64,000 bases of DNA from Lysobacter sp. ISL-50 (GTDB lineage: Bacteria > Pseudomonadota > Gammaproteobacteria > Xanthomonadales > Xanthomonadaceae): NCBI RefSeq assembly GCF_018612875.1, contig NZ_JAGGRI010000004.1:62001-126000 (forward strand), read 5' to 3'. The number at the start of each line of letters is the position of its first letter. Within the stretch, counting starts at the first letter, position 1. The notes under the pieces were generated by a model, which worked only from the letters and a program-made list of their open reading frames with translations, made no database searches and was not told the origin of the DNA. A program made the position numbers and the translations under genes. This document shows positions 36,203 to 45,284 of this stretch, one piece after another.

Positions 36203-37120
36203 ATGTTTACCGTAGATACCACCCTGCACCCCGGCACCCGGCGGCCCGACGAACTGGTTCCGTCCCGTTACGCGCTGCGCGTCGGCGAGATCGACGCGCT
36301 GGTGGTCAGCGACGGGGTGCTGCCGCTGCCGACCTCGACGATGGCCACCAACGCCGATCCGGCCGACCTGGCGAACTGGCTGGATCACATGTTCATGCCG
36401 GCGGACGCGTTCGACTGGCCGTTGAACGTGATGGTGGCGCGCAGCGGCGAGCAGACCATCCTCATCGACGCGGGACTGGGAAGCCAGTTCTCCGGCTTCC
36501 CGCGCGCCGGGCAATTCCCGCAGCGACTGGAAGCCGCCGGCATCGCGCTGGAGTCCGTCACCGACGTGGTGATCACCCACATGCACATGGACCACGTCGG
36601 CGGGCTGCTCGCCGATGGCGTGAAGCAGCGCCTGCGTCCGGACGTGCGCATCCACGTGGCCGCGGCCGAAGTCGCGTTCTGGACTTCGCCGGATTTCTCC
36701 CACACCGTCATGCCGAAGCCGGTGCCGGGCGTGCTGCGCTCGACCGCCACCAGTTTCTATAACGAATACCGCGACAATCTGCGGATCTTCGAGGATCGGC
36801 ACGAAGTCGCGCCGGGCGTCGTGGTTCGCCTCACCGGCGGCCATACCCCGGGACACAGCGTGGTCGATCTGGTGTCGGGCGGCGAACGGCTGATGTTCGC
36901 CGGCGACGCCATGTTCCCGGTCGGATTCGATCATCCCGACTGGCACAACGGCTTCGAGCACGATCCGGAGGAATCCGCGCGCGTTCGTATCCGTCTTTTC
37001 CAGGAACTTGTGGAGACCCGCGGCCTGCTGGTGGCCGCGCACCTGCCGTTCCCGTCGATCGGTCGCGTGGCGGCCGACGGCGATACGTTTCGCTGGGTGC
37101 CGATCATCTGGGATTACTGA
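36203..37120 (+). CDS. Metallo-beta-lactamase-fold hydrolase (AHL-lactonase-like group)
   Basis: The 305-residue product has no signal peptide. The zinc site is THMHMDHVGG (HxHxDH), with further ligands in GGHTPGHSV and FAGDAMFP. The order and spacing (about residues 115, 215 and 235), a long N-terminal lead and NVMVARSGEQTILIDAGLG put it in the lactonase-like MBL branch that includes AHL lactonases and related ester hydrolases. Quorum-signal degradation is possible but unproven; arylesterase or lactonase activity on other compounds is equally likely. It converges with the TetR gene and is not in an operon. Confidence 0.88.
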   Translation: MFTVDTTLHPGTRRPDELVPSRYALRVGEIDALVVSDGVLPLPTSTMATNADPADLANWLDHMFMPADAFDWPLNVMVARSGEQTILIDAGLGSQFSGFPRAGQFPQRLEAAGIALESVTDVVITHMHMDHVGGLLADGVKQRLRPDVRIHVAAAEVAFWTSPDFSHTVMPKPVPGVLRSTATSFYNEYRDNLRIFEDRHEVAPGVVVRLTGGHTPGHSVVDLVSGGERLMFAGDAMFPVGFDHPDWHNGFEHDPEESARVRIRLFQELVETRGLLVAAHLPFPSIGRVAADGDTFRWVPIIWDY

Positions 37121-37187
37121 TCGCATATCGGCGGCGCGCGTGCTGACGATCGCCGCCTGACTCAGGCCGCTTGCGCGGCTGCGATGC

Positions 37188-37802
37188 TTACGCAGCCGCG
37201 AAGTGCGCCAGAAACATATCGGTGGCGGTGTTCGCCACCCGATCGCGCTGGGCCGGCGTCAACACCGGCTGGCCCATCGTGATCTGTGGCCAGAACGCGA
37301 AGCCCTTGACCATGCCCTGCAGTAGCATCGAGGCGAACCGCGGGTCGTCCGTCTTCAGGCGGCCGTCCGCCGCCGCCGCGCGAATCCACACTGTCAGGCC
37401 TTCTTCCTTGTCGCCCATGCGCGCGAACATTTCCTGCGCGCGTTCGGGCGAAGGAATGATCGCGGCGATGGCCACGCGCACCAGCTCGATGAAATCCTCG
37501 TCGTGCAGCAATCGCAGCTTTTGCTGCACGAGTTCGAGCAGTTGCGGCCGCAGTGGCCGGTCCGGCCGGTAGGCCAGTTCCGGGGACGCCACGCTGCGCT
37601 CCAGCAACTGCTGGAGGATTTGTGCGAACAACGCGTCCTTGCTCGGGAAGTGGTTGTAGACGGTGCGCTTGGAGACGCCGGCGCTGGCCGCGACGCGGTC
37701 CATGCTGGTGGCGTCGTAGCCGGCCTGGCGAAACTCGGCCACGGCCGCCTCAAGAATGGCGGCGCGCTTGCGATCGGTCAGGCGGGGAACAGGAGCGGTC
37801 AT
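37188..37802 (-). CDS. TetR/AcrR-family transcriptional regulator
   Basis: The 204-residue product has the TetR helix-turn-helix at residues 10-55: KRAAILEAAVAEFRQAGYDA, then SMDRVAASAGVSKRTVYNHF and PSKDALFAQIL. The C-terminal ligand domain is helical and of the length of AcrR-like repressors with a TetR_C_33-type end (GMVKGFAFWPQI). It is divergent from the NAPE-PLD-like hydrolase gene, 85 bases between starts. Two perfect palindromes lie in the gap, so it very likely represses that unit and itself in response to a hydrophobic ligand (inference). Confidence 0.92.
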   Translation of the reverse strand: MTAPVPRLTDRKRAAILEAAVAEFRQAGYDATSMDRVAASAGVSKRTVYNHFPSKDALFAQILQQLLERSVASPELAYRPDRPLRPQLLELVQQKLRLLHDEDFIELVRVAIAAIIPSPERAQEMFARMGDKEEGLTVWIRAAAADGRLKTDDPRFASMLLQGMVKGFAFWPQITMGQPVLTPAQRDRVANTATDMFLAHFAAA

Positions 37803-37827
37803 GGCGACAGGTTACACCGGCGGGTTT

Positions 37828-37842
37828 ACTTTTTCAAAAAGT
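37828..37842. promoter_or_regulatory. Palindrome ACTTTTT-C-AAAAAGT in divergent promoter
   Basis: A perfect 7-bp inverted repeat lies 25 bases upstream of the TetR start codon. It could be part of a promoter/operator. It is strikingly AT-rich for this genome. Confidence 0.5.
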
Positions 37843-37846
37843 ACAC

Positions 37847-37862
37847 TACACTGGGCAGTGTA
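37847..37862. promoter_or_regulatory. Putative TetR operator TACACTG-GG-CAGTGTA
   Basis: A 7-bp perfect inverted repeat with a GG centre lies between the TetR gene and the NAPE-PLD-like gene, 25 bases before the latter's ATG. Size and position match a TetR-family operator. Confidence 0.7.
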
Positions 37863-37887
37863 ACTATTCAGACAGCCTGTTCGGCCC

Positions 37888-39045
37888 ATGCCTCGACCCT
37901 CCCGCCTACGCCGAATCAGCCTGCTAACCGGAGCCCTGATCGTGAGCGTCTGCCTGTTTTCCGCCGCCAAGACCCACCTGCCCGTCGCCGGGCACGCCGC
38001 CTCGCCGCAGTTCGCGGACGGACGCTTCCGCAACCCGGACCCGCGCCCGGCCACCGGGTTCCTGAAGCTGCTCCGGATCATTGGCGATGCGCTGTGGAAC
38101 AAGCCGGCCGACTCCGTGCCGGCCGCCGCGCCGCCGGTACTGGCGCTCACGCCCGAGCATCTGGCGCAGGCGCCGGACCACAGCCTGTTCCGGCTGGGGC
38201 ACTCGACGATGCTGATCAAGCTGCGCGGCGGCTGGTGGATCACCGACCCGGTGTTCGCCGAACGCGCCTCGCCGGTGCAATGGATCGGGCCCAAGCGTTT
38301 CCACGCGCCGCCGATCGCGCTCGCCGACCTGCCGCCGTTGCGCGGCGTGATCCTGTCGCACGATCACTTCGATCATCTCGACTACGACACCGTGCTGCAG
38401 CTCGCGAAGACGGCCGACGTCTTCCTCACCCCGCTGGGCGTGGGCGACCGGCTGATCGCCTGGGGCATCGATGCGGAAAAGGTGCGGCAGTTCGATTGGT
38501 GGGAGGGCGCCACCATCGACGGCGTGCGTTTCGTCGCGACGCCGGCGCAACACTTTTCCGGCCGCGGCCTGTTCGACAGCGACAAGACGCTGTGGGCGTC
38601 GTGGACCGTCATCGATGAACCGCACACCGGGCCGTCGCTGCGCCTGTTCTTCAGCGGCGACACCGGCTACTTCGACGGCTTCGCGCAGATCGGACGCCGC
38701 TTCGGGCCGTTCGATGTGACCATGCTGGAGACCGGCGCCTACGACGCGAACTGGCCGTACGTCCACATGCAACCGGAGCAGACCGTGCAGGCGCATATCG
38801 ATCTTCGCGGCCGCTGGCTGCTGCCGATCCACAACGGCACCTTCGACCTGGCGATGCATCCGTGGACCGAACCGTTCGAACGCGTGTCCGCCCTCGCGAC
38901 CGAGCGCGGCATCGCCCTGACCACGCCGCGCATGGGCGAACGCGTCGATCTGCATTCCCCGCAGGCGACGACGCCGTGGTGGCGCGACGCGGACGCACCC
39001 GAAACCGCGGACGTCGCCGCATTCAAGCGGGCGGCCGTACCGTGA
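37888..39045 (+). CDS. MBL-fold hydrolase, NAPE-PLD/UlaG-like, membrane-anchored or exported
   Basis: The 385-residue product opens with a signal or anchor segment (LLTGALIVSVCLFSAA). The core contains LGHSTMLIKLRGGWWITDPVF, the zinc motif ILSHDHFDHLDYDT (HxHxDH), PAQHFSGRG and the later FFSGDTGYF, followed by MLETGAYD and HNGTFDLAMHPW. These are marks of the NAPE-hydrolysing phospholipase D branch of the MBL fold. Bacterial members hydrolyse phospholipid-like or ester substrates near the membrane. It is divergent from TetR and overlaps the next small gene by four bases (GTGA). Confidence 0.9.
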   Translation: MPRPSRLRRISLLTGALIVSVCLFSAAKTHLPVAGHAASPQFADGRFRNPDPRPATGFLKLLRIIGDALWNKPADSVPAAAPPVLALTPEHLAQAPDHSLFRLGHSTMLIKLRGGWWITDPVFAERASPVQWIGPKRFHAPPIALADLPPLRGVILSHDHFDHLDYDTVLQLAKTADVFLTPLGVGDRLIAWGIDAEKVRQFDWWEGATIDGVRFVATPAQHFSGRGLFDSDKTLWASWTVIDEPHTGPSLRLFFSGDTGYFDGFAQIGRRFGPFDVTMLETGAYDANWPYVHMQPEQTVQAHIDLRGRWLLPIHNGTFDLAMHPWTEPFERVSALATERGIALTTPRMGERVDLHSPQATTPWWRDADAPETADVAAFKRAAVP

Positions 39046-39278
39046 GGCTGCGATTGCAGGGCGCGATGGACGCGGAGGCCCGGCGCGGGATCACGGAAGC
39101 GGTGCTGCGTGCCGATCTTGGCAGCCGGATCAATTTCGAACGAGACGCCGAACACGACCCGCAGATCGTGCGGGTCGAAAACTGGCTGACAGTGGCGCAG
39201 ACGGTGGAGGCGATTACGCGTAACGGTTATGCGGTCGCGGCGATCGTGGATGCGTCCAATGAGGTTCCGGCGATTTAG
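39042..39278 (+). CDS. Small heavy-metal-associated-like domain protein
   Basis: The 78-residue product starts at GTG 39042, overlapping the stop of the MBL-fold gene as GTGA, so translation is coupled. The pattern VRLRLQGAMDAEARRGITEA, then VRVENWLTVAQTVEAITRNG and a final YAVAAIV strand gives a beta-alpha-beta-beta-alpha-beta layout like HMA (ferredoxin-like) domains. The CxxC metal site is missing: the first loop reads GAMDAEA. It may be a structural or redox-independent relative acting with the upstream hydrolase. The family call is by layout only; the existence of the gene is supported by coding bias and overlap. Confidence 0.65.
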   Translation: MRLRLQGAMDAEARRGITEAVLRADLGSRINFERDAEHDPQIVRVENWLTVAQTVEAITRNGYAVAAIVDASNEVPAI

Positions 39279-39710
39279 CCGGGCGCTTGGACGCCTTCGA
39301 TATTGGCTGCCCGCGCGCGCCACCTGAACGAAGGCGTCTTTGCCGCCTGTCACAAGCTGGCTTTGATCACATCCTCGATTTATTCGCATTGACGCGTAGC
39401 GCCGCGATGCGATACTCGCGGCGAAAACCCGGCGGTCGTTAAGCCGGAGGTGTCGCATCAGGAGCGACCCCGGACCATCACAATGGTCGAGCCGACATGG
39501 AGCACGTGCAAATGGATTTGCCGACGACGGTTGTATCGCCGTTCTCGCAATGCGGGAACGCGCTTGAAGCCCACGACTTTTCCATAGCGATCCCGGCGAT
39601 CGCTTTTTCTGTTCGTCTCTCACCGATGCCTGGCGCGCCCCGCCCCGGGCGCCTCACCGTGCGCGTTGAGTATTGCCGGAAACTCCCCGTTCCGACTCAG
39701 GGAATTAAAC
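39279..39710. other. Intergenic region before the RHS gene
   Basis: About 430 bases with no supported gene. A strong AGGGAATTAA stretch acts as the ribosome binding site for the RHS start at 39711. Frames through 39497-39710 carry no recognisable motif. Confidence 0.45.
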
Positions 39711-42700
39711 ATGTTCACAAGGATTCGTTACATGACGCCCAGACCTGATTCCATCCGTGCGCGACGAATACCCGATTGGCTCCGGCGCATCGCTTGCCTG
39801 AGCCTGCTGATGTGCAGCGCCGGAGCGGTCGCCCAAGAGAGCCAGATCAAATGGGTAACCACCGCGTTCACCAACCCGCCCCCTACCGAACACAACACGC
39901 AGTTGGAGGCCGAGGAGGCCATCAAGGCGCTGCCCAACCCGTTCCCCGGGGCTCCCAGCCCATTCCTTGAGATCAACAAGATCAAGGGACAGGGGCCGCG
40001 CGGCGACGGCACGTCCGAGGTCGTTTACTGGATGGGATTGGCGCCGCCGCTGGACCCGGACTGGAAGTATCGCCATGTAACCAACCCCGCGACCTTCACG
40101 ACCGAAGCGCAGATGGTCGCGTCCCTGAAGGCGCAATATGATCGCGACTACACACGATGCCCCATCAAGGCAACGCTCACTCCCGCAGGCAATTGGGCCG
40201 CTACCGCACCGGGCGGTGAAGGGCTTGTCGAACAAAAGACGTTCAATGCCGAGTATTACGATGGTTTGAATACGCCAGAGTTCCCATGCGCGAAGAAGAC
40301 CGAGCCATCGATCGCTCAACGCAATCGAAGGCAGCAATGCCCGAGCACGTGGACCAAATGGAGCAACGACCGCCAAGCCTGCGTAAACGAAGCTTTTACC
40401 GCTACGCTCATCACCAACAAGATTCTTGAATGCGGCGGTGAGCGGGGCAACCCTTGCAACGTCAAGACCGGCGATAAGGTCGAACATCAGACTGATTTCG
40501 ATCTGGGCTGGATCGCGCTCACTCGCAGCTATCACTCCGGTACCGCCGTTCGTTCGGGTGGCTTCGGTCCCGGCTCGACTCACTCGCTGGACTTTCGCCT
40601 GAGCATTGCTCCGGACACGCTCGGCCTGAGCGGTGGCAATGGCTACCAAGTTCGCTACCAGAAAGTCGGCGATGCTTATGTCGCCGCCGATAACAGCGGC
40701 GATCGGGTGGTTGCTTCCGGGACGCAATGGCTGCTGTACCGCGACAGTGACGTGGTGGTCTTCGATGGCAGCGGTCGGTTGCTCGAATGGCGTTCCGAAG
40801 ACGGCACCACGCTGGCTTACAGCTATAGCCCGACGGGTCGCCTGGACAAAGTCACTCACTCGACCGGCCGTGCGCTCCAGTTCGTGTATGCGGACGATTC
40901 CGGCGACGCGTTGATCACCTCGATCACGGCCGAAGGCGCAACGCTGGCCAGCTATACCTATACCCCCCTTCGCCAGGTCGATACCGTAACCTTCTCCGGC
41001 GGTGGCCAGCGCAAGTACCACTACGAGGACAGCCGTTTCCCGCGTCATCTGACCGGCGTCACCGTCGAGGACAATAAGCGCTACAGCACCTTCGCCTATG
41101 ACGCCAAAGGCCGTGTGATCTCCAGCCAGCATAGCGGCGGTGCCGATGGCATCACCTTGAGTTACCGGCCTGAAGGCGGAACCGTGGTGACCGATTCATT
41201 GGGCCAGCAGACCGCCTATGGCCTGACCAGCGGTGCCGGCGCATTGCCGCGTCGCATTGGCGATGTGGTAGACGAGAACGGCACGGTCAAGCACATCTAT
41301 AACGATGAGGCAGCGGATTTCCGCGGCCGTCCGGCCAGCGTGATCGATCGCAAGAACGTCGAGACCAAGTACGCCTACGCCGAAGCCAACGATCCGGTCA
41401 CCGGTACCCTCGCACGCACCGTGACCGCCACCGAGGCCTTCAGCACGCCGCTGCAACGCGTAAGCACTCAACGTTTCGACATCGCCAGTAATCGTCCGAT
41501 CTTGTCGGCGATCGGCAATCGCGAGACCCGCATTGTCCGCAATGCGCGCCTGCAGCCGGCGACGGTCACCGTGCGCGACACCGTCAGCAACGAAACCCGG
41601 ACCTCGACTTACGCTTACTGCGAGGCCGCGGACGTTGCTGCCAGCAACAGCGTCTGCCCGATCCTCGGGCTGCCCAAGTCGGTTGACGGCCCGCGCAGCG
41701 ACGTCAACGACGTGGTGCGCTTCGAGTACTACGGCAGCGACGACAGCACGTGCGCCACTCAGCCCGCGTTATGCACTTACCGCAAGGGCGACCTGCGCAA
41801 GACCATCGACGCGCTCGGCCGTACCACGGAAGTGCTGGGTTACGACCCGCAAGGCCGACCGCTGTCGGTACTCGATCCCAACGGCGTGGTCACCGACTAC
41901 GAGTACCAGTCGCGCGGCTGGCTGACCGCTACGAAGGTCCGTGGCGCCGACAACGCAGTGGAAACCGACGACCGCATCACCCGCATCGAGTACGAGCCCA
42001 CCGGCCTGGTCAAGAAAGTCACGCTGCCGGGCGGCGTGTATACGCGCTACACCTACGATGCGGCTCAGCGGTTGACCGACGTCATCGATAACGCCGGCAA
42101 TACGATCCACTACACCCTGGACTTGGCAGGCAACCGCAAGCAGGAAGACACCAAGACCACCAGCGGCACGCTCAAGCGGACCCTTTCACGCGTCTTCAAC
42201 ATCCTGGGCCAGTTGGAAACGCTCAAGGATGCCTCGCAGAACGCAACGGGATTCCGCTACGACAAGAACGGCAATGCCGATCGAGTCACCGACGCGCTGC
42301 TGCGGAAAACCGACCAGTCCTACGATTCGCTCAATCGCCTGAGCGCGACCCTGCAGGACGTCGACGGTTTGAAGGTGGAGACCAAGCTCGAATACAACGT
42401 ATTCGACCAAGTCGCCAAGGTCACCGATCCCAAACGACTCGATACCGTCTATGCCTACAACGGCTTCGGCGACCAGACCAAGCTGACCAGCCCGGACACG
42501 GGCATCACCGACTACACCTACAACCCCGCCGGCCTGCTGGCGACCAAGAAGGACGCCAACGACGCCGCGACGCATCGCTACACCTACGATGCCTTGAACC
42601 GTCCGAAGGCGATCTTCTACACCGCCGCCGGCCCGGCCGACGTCGAGTACGACTACGACATCGTCAACAGCGTCTGCGCCACCGGCGAAAACTTCGCCCT

Positions 42701-44489
42701 GGGTCGTGTAACCGCCATGCGCGCCGAAGGCACCGAACTGAAGTACTGCTACGACCGCTTCGGACAAGTGGTTCGTAAAGTACAGACGGTGAGCAGCAAG
42801 AGCTTCACCCTGCGCTACGCGTACACCCTGGCCGGCGACCTGAGGACCGTGACTTATCCCGACGGCGTCGTGGTGGACTACCTGCGCGATACCCAGGCAC
42901 GGATCAAGGAAATCGGCGTAAAGCCGCCGGGCATTGCGCGCACGGTGCTGTTGAACAACGCCGCCTATGAACCGTTCGGCCCGGTGGCCGGTTGGACCTA
43001 CGGCAACGGCCGCACCCTGAGCCGCAGCTACGACCTAGACTATCGCCCGAAGACGGTTTTCGACCCTGCCAGCGGCGGCCTGTCGCTGGGCTATGGCTAC
43101 AACACCGTCGGCGAACTGACCGAACTGAAGGACGGCCTGCAAAGCGCATTCCAAGCCAAGTACGACTACGACACCGTCGGCCGCTTGAAGATCACCCGCG
43201 ACGGCCCGACCGGCACCCCGCTGGAGACCTACGGCTACGACGCCACTGGCAACCGCACCAGCCTGCTGCGCGGCGGGATCACCGATACCTATAACTACCC
43301 GACCACCAGCCATCGCCTGAACGGCGTCGGCGCGGTCAGCCGTGGCTACGACGCGGTCGGCAATACCATCAGCATCGGCGGCACCGCCAAGGAGTTCGTC
43401 TACAACGCCAACGACCGGATGAAGCAGGTCAAGCAAAGCGGCGTGGTGAAGATGGGGTATCGCTACAACGCCAAGGGCGAGCGGGTCGCCGCGATTACCG
43501 GTGATACTGGATCGGTAACGACCTATACGCTTTACGATGAAGCCGGGCACTGGGTCGGCGATTACGATAGCAACGGCACGGCCACTCAGCAGGCTGTCTG
43601 GATGGGTGATGCGCCGGTGGGCTTGTTGGTGGGTGCAGGCGCGACCACTTCACTGAAGTATGTGCAGCCCGATCATCTGGGGACGCCCCGTTCTGTTATC
43701 GATCCTGCACGCAACGTCGCGATTTGGACGTGGGATGCAAAGAGCGAAGCATTTGGTAACAGCCTGCCCAATCAAGACTCGGATTTGGATGGCACTGTCT
43801 TCGTTTTCAATATGAGATTCCCTGGCCAACGTTTCGATGTAACCACTACGTTAGTGCACAATTACTTCCGTGACTACGATACTTCCACCGGAAGATATCT
43901 TCAAAGCGATCCGATTGGCTTAGACGGCGGAATATCAACCTACGGCTACGTATCAGGAAATCCGCTCGCCTTGGTCGATCCATTTGGACTTGCAACTAAC
44001 GGTGAAATTATTGGCTGCGCCGTAGGCGGATTCACCGGAAGCAGTGGCGGAGCCAGCGCTGGGGCGACTATAGGTGCTGGCCTGGGATTAGGTTGCGGTC
44101 CGGGAGCAGCTGTTTGCTCCGTCGGCGCGGGAAGTGCAGGAGCCATCGGTGGAGCTGTAGTGGGTGGGGCGGTAGGTTGCGCTGTTGGTAGCTATGTTGG
44201 TGGCTATCTCGGAAACGCAGCTCAAAACCTGTGGGATTATGCAAAAAAAGGAAGAGACCAAGCAAAGCCTGATAGCGAGCAACGGCCTGATGACTGTCCG
44301 ACTGGAACTGTACCCATTAATGCCGATCCACGTTTAGATACCGATAAGATTCATCGAATTAAAAAGACAGGGTCTGGTATAGGTGCTGGGCCACGAGACT
44401 GGGTCGGAATAGACCGGGAAGGCAACATTTGGACTAATGTGGATGGAGAAGGGTATAACCATGGGCCTTACACGGATTTCCTGCCATGA
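39711..44489 (+). CDS. Secreted RHS/YD-repeat polymorphic toxin
   Basis: The 1592-residue product starts at ATG 39711 (ATG 39732 is also possible). A signal peptide (IACLSLLMCSAGAVAQ) is followed by a DUF6531-like entry (CNVKTGDKVEHQTDFDLGW). A long array of YD repeats (about 350-1300) has recurring Y.YD..GRL..V. units. The RHS core ends with HLGTPRSVID, GQRFDV, NYFRDYDTSTGRYLQSDPIG and the boundary VDPFGL near residue 1425. The variable tip (about 1427-1592) holds a Gly-zipper segment (GASAGATIGAGLGLGCG...) and then a soluble 90-residue end with IHRIKKTGSGIGAGPRDWVG, IDREGNIWTNVDGEG and YTDFLP. I do not recognise the toxin class with confidence. The tip is AT-richer than the core, typical of module exchange. 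The next gene overlaps by four bases and should be the immunity protein. Confidence 0.93.
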   Translation: MFTRIRYMTPRPDSIRARRIPDWLRRIACLSLLMCSAGAVAQESQIKWVTTAFTNPPPTEHNTQLEAEEAIKALPNPFPGAPSPFLEINKIKGQGPRGDGTSEVVYWMGLAPPLDPDWKYRHVTNPATFTTEAQMVASLKAQYDRDYTRCPIKATLTPAGNWAATAPGGEGLVEQKTFNAEYYDGLNTPEFPCAKKTEPSIAQRNRRQQCPSTWTKWSNDRQACVNEAFTATLITNKILECGGERGNPCNVKTGDKVEHQTDFDLGWIALTRSYHSGTAVRSGGFGPGSTHSLDFRLSIAPDTLGLSGGNGYQVRYQKVGDAYVAADNSGDRVVASGTQWLLYRDSDVVVFDGSGRLLEWRSEDGTTLAYSYSPTGRLDKVTHSTGRALQFVYADDSGDALITSITAEGATLASYTYTPLRQVDTVTFSGGGQRKYHYEDSRFPRHLTGVTVEDNKRYSTFAYDAKGRVISSQHSGGADGITLSYRPEGGTVVTDSLGQQTAYGLTSGAGALPRRIGDVVDENGTVKHIYNDEAADFRGRPASVIDRKNVETKYAYAEANDPVTGTLARTVTATEAFSTPLQRVSTQRFDIASNRPILSAIGNRETRIVRNARLQPATVTVRDTVSNETRTSTYAYCEAADVAASNSVCPILGLPKSVDGPRSDVNDVVRFEYYGSDDSTCATQPALCTYRKGDLRKTIDALGRTTEVLGYDPQGRPLSVLDPNGVVTDYEYQSRGWLTATKVRGADNAVETDDRITRIEYEPTGLVKKVTLPGGVYTRYTYDAAQRLTDVIDNAGNTIHYTLDLAGNRKQEDTKTTSGTLKRTLSRVFNILGQLETLKDASQNATGFRYDKNGNADRVTDALLRKTDQSYDSLNRLSATLQDVDGLKVETKLEYNVFDQVAKVTDPKRLDTVYAYNGFGDQTKLTSPDTGITDYTYNPAGLLATKKDANDAATHRYTYDALNRPKAIFYTAAGPADVEYDYDIVNSVCATGENFALGRVTAMRAEGTELKYCYDRFGQVVRKVQTVSSKSFTLRYAYTLAGDLRTVTYPDGVVVDYLRDTQARIKEIGVKPPGIARTVLLNNAAYEPFGPVAGWTYGNGRTLSRSYDLDYRPKTVFDPASGGLSLGYGYNTVGELTELKDGLQSAFQAKYDYDTVGRLKITRDGPTGTPLETYGYDATGNRTSLLRGGITDTYNYPTTSHRLNGVGAVSRGYDAVGNTISIGGTAKEFVYNANDRMKQVKQSGVVKMGYRYNAKGERVAAITGDTGSVTTYTLYDEAGHWVGDYDSNGTATQQAVWMGDAPVGLLVGAGATTSLKYVQPDHLGTPRSVIDPARNVAIWTWDAKSEAFGNSLPNQDSDLDGTVFVFNMRFPGQRFDVTTTLVHNYFRDYDTSTGRYLQSDPIGLDGGISTYGYVSGNPLALVDPFGLATNGEIIGCAVGGFTGSSGGASAGATIGAGLGLGCGPGAAVCSVGAGSAGAIGGAVVGGAVGCAVGSYVGGYLGNAAQNLWDYAKKGRDQAKPDSEQRPDDCPTGTVPINADPRLDTDKIHRIKKTGSGIGAGPRDWVGIDREGNIWTNVDGEGYNHGPYTDFLP

Positions 44490-44884
44490 ACTATCAACTT
44501 TCATTGAGAATTACCCATCCAAGCATTGATCCGCTTGAGATCACCCGTACCCTGTCTCTCGACCATAGCGTTTGCCACAAGCAGGGCGAAGAGAGACGCA
44601 CACCTAAGGGAAATCCACTCCCCGGACAGAATAAGAACTCATTTTGGCTGCACGAAGTCGTCGTAGATGATCATGAAGACATATCGTCAGCTATTGAACA
44701 CACCAACCATAAGCTCAAAGATCATCAAGAATTCCTAACCAACCTTGTGAAAGAGGGCGGCAATATTCAATACTTCATTGGTTGGTTTGTCGAAGCGAAT
44801 TCTGGCGATATTCTTGACTGGGAATTGCTGAGACATTGCGCCGAACTTAATATTGATCTTTACTTCGATATTTACGCAAAATAG
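44486..44884 (+). CDS. DUF4279-like immunity protein for the RHS toxin
   Basis: The 132-residue acidic cytoplasmic protein has a start codon (ATGA) overlapping the RHS stop, so the two are translationally coupled. It begins YQLSLRITHPSIDPLEITRT, continues with a tryptophan strand (SFWLHEVVVDD), a helix (SSAIEHTNHKLKDHQEFL) and ends with YFIGWFVEANSGDILDWELL and a YFDIYAK strand. This order matches DUF4279 proteins, common immunity partners of RHS and CDI toxins. The composition is clearly AT-richer than the genome average, as for the toxin tip. A strong terminator follows. Confidence 0.82.
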   Translation: MNYQLSLRITHPSIDPLEITRTLSLDHSVCHKQGEERRTPKGNPLPGQNKNSFWLHEVVVDDHEDISSAIEHTNHKLKDHQEFLTNLVKEGGNIQYFIGWFVEANSGDILDWELLRHCAELNIDLYFDIYAK

Positions 44885-44891
44885 TATGAGG

Positions 44892-44923
44892 AAAAAATAA
44901 GGGCCACTCGTGGCCCTTATTTT
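44892..44923. terminator. Strong bidirectional Rho-independent terminator
   Basis: AAAATAAGGGCCA pairs perfectly with TGGCCCTTATTTT around a CTCG loop, with an A run before and a T run after. It begins 8 bases past the immunity-gene stop and closes the RHS operon. Confidence 0.92.
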
Positions 44924-45284
44924 AACTTCGGACTCGGTCGATCACGGGTTTAATCCCTTTCCAGTCTATATAAGCGAATGGAAGACTAGCCGAAGCTTAT
45001 GATCGTTACCTAAGCGTCTGAATGCTATCCCGACACTTTATATCGGATGACTGAGGCCGCGCGCTGACGGCGATCCGATCATGCATCAGCCCGATATCCG
45101 TTCGCCTCCACCCTGACGGCAGCGAAGCGTTCCAGGAAATATCCAAGCTCCGGCTCGTTCGAATGGCCCTTTTCGCTTTATGTCTGTACCCGTCGGTCTG
45201 GACGGAGACGCAATTTGGAATCCTCCGCAACGATCTGAAGCGTGGTCTAGCACTGCCGGACCAACGCGCAAACACCAAACAAAC
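44924..45284. other. Intergenic region after the RHS operon
   Basis: About 360 bases. The first 80 are AT-rich like the toxin tip; the rest returns to genome-like composition. No gene or repeat is supported. It ends at the 3' end of a frameshifted membrane gene. Confidence 0.45.
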
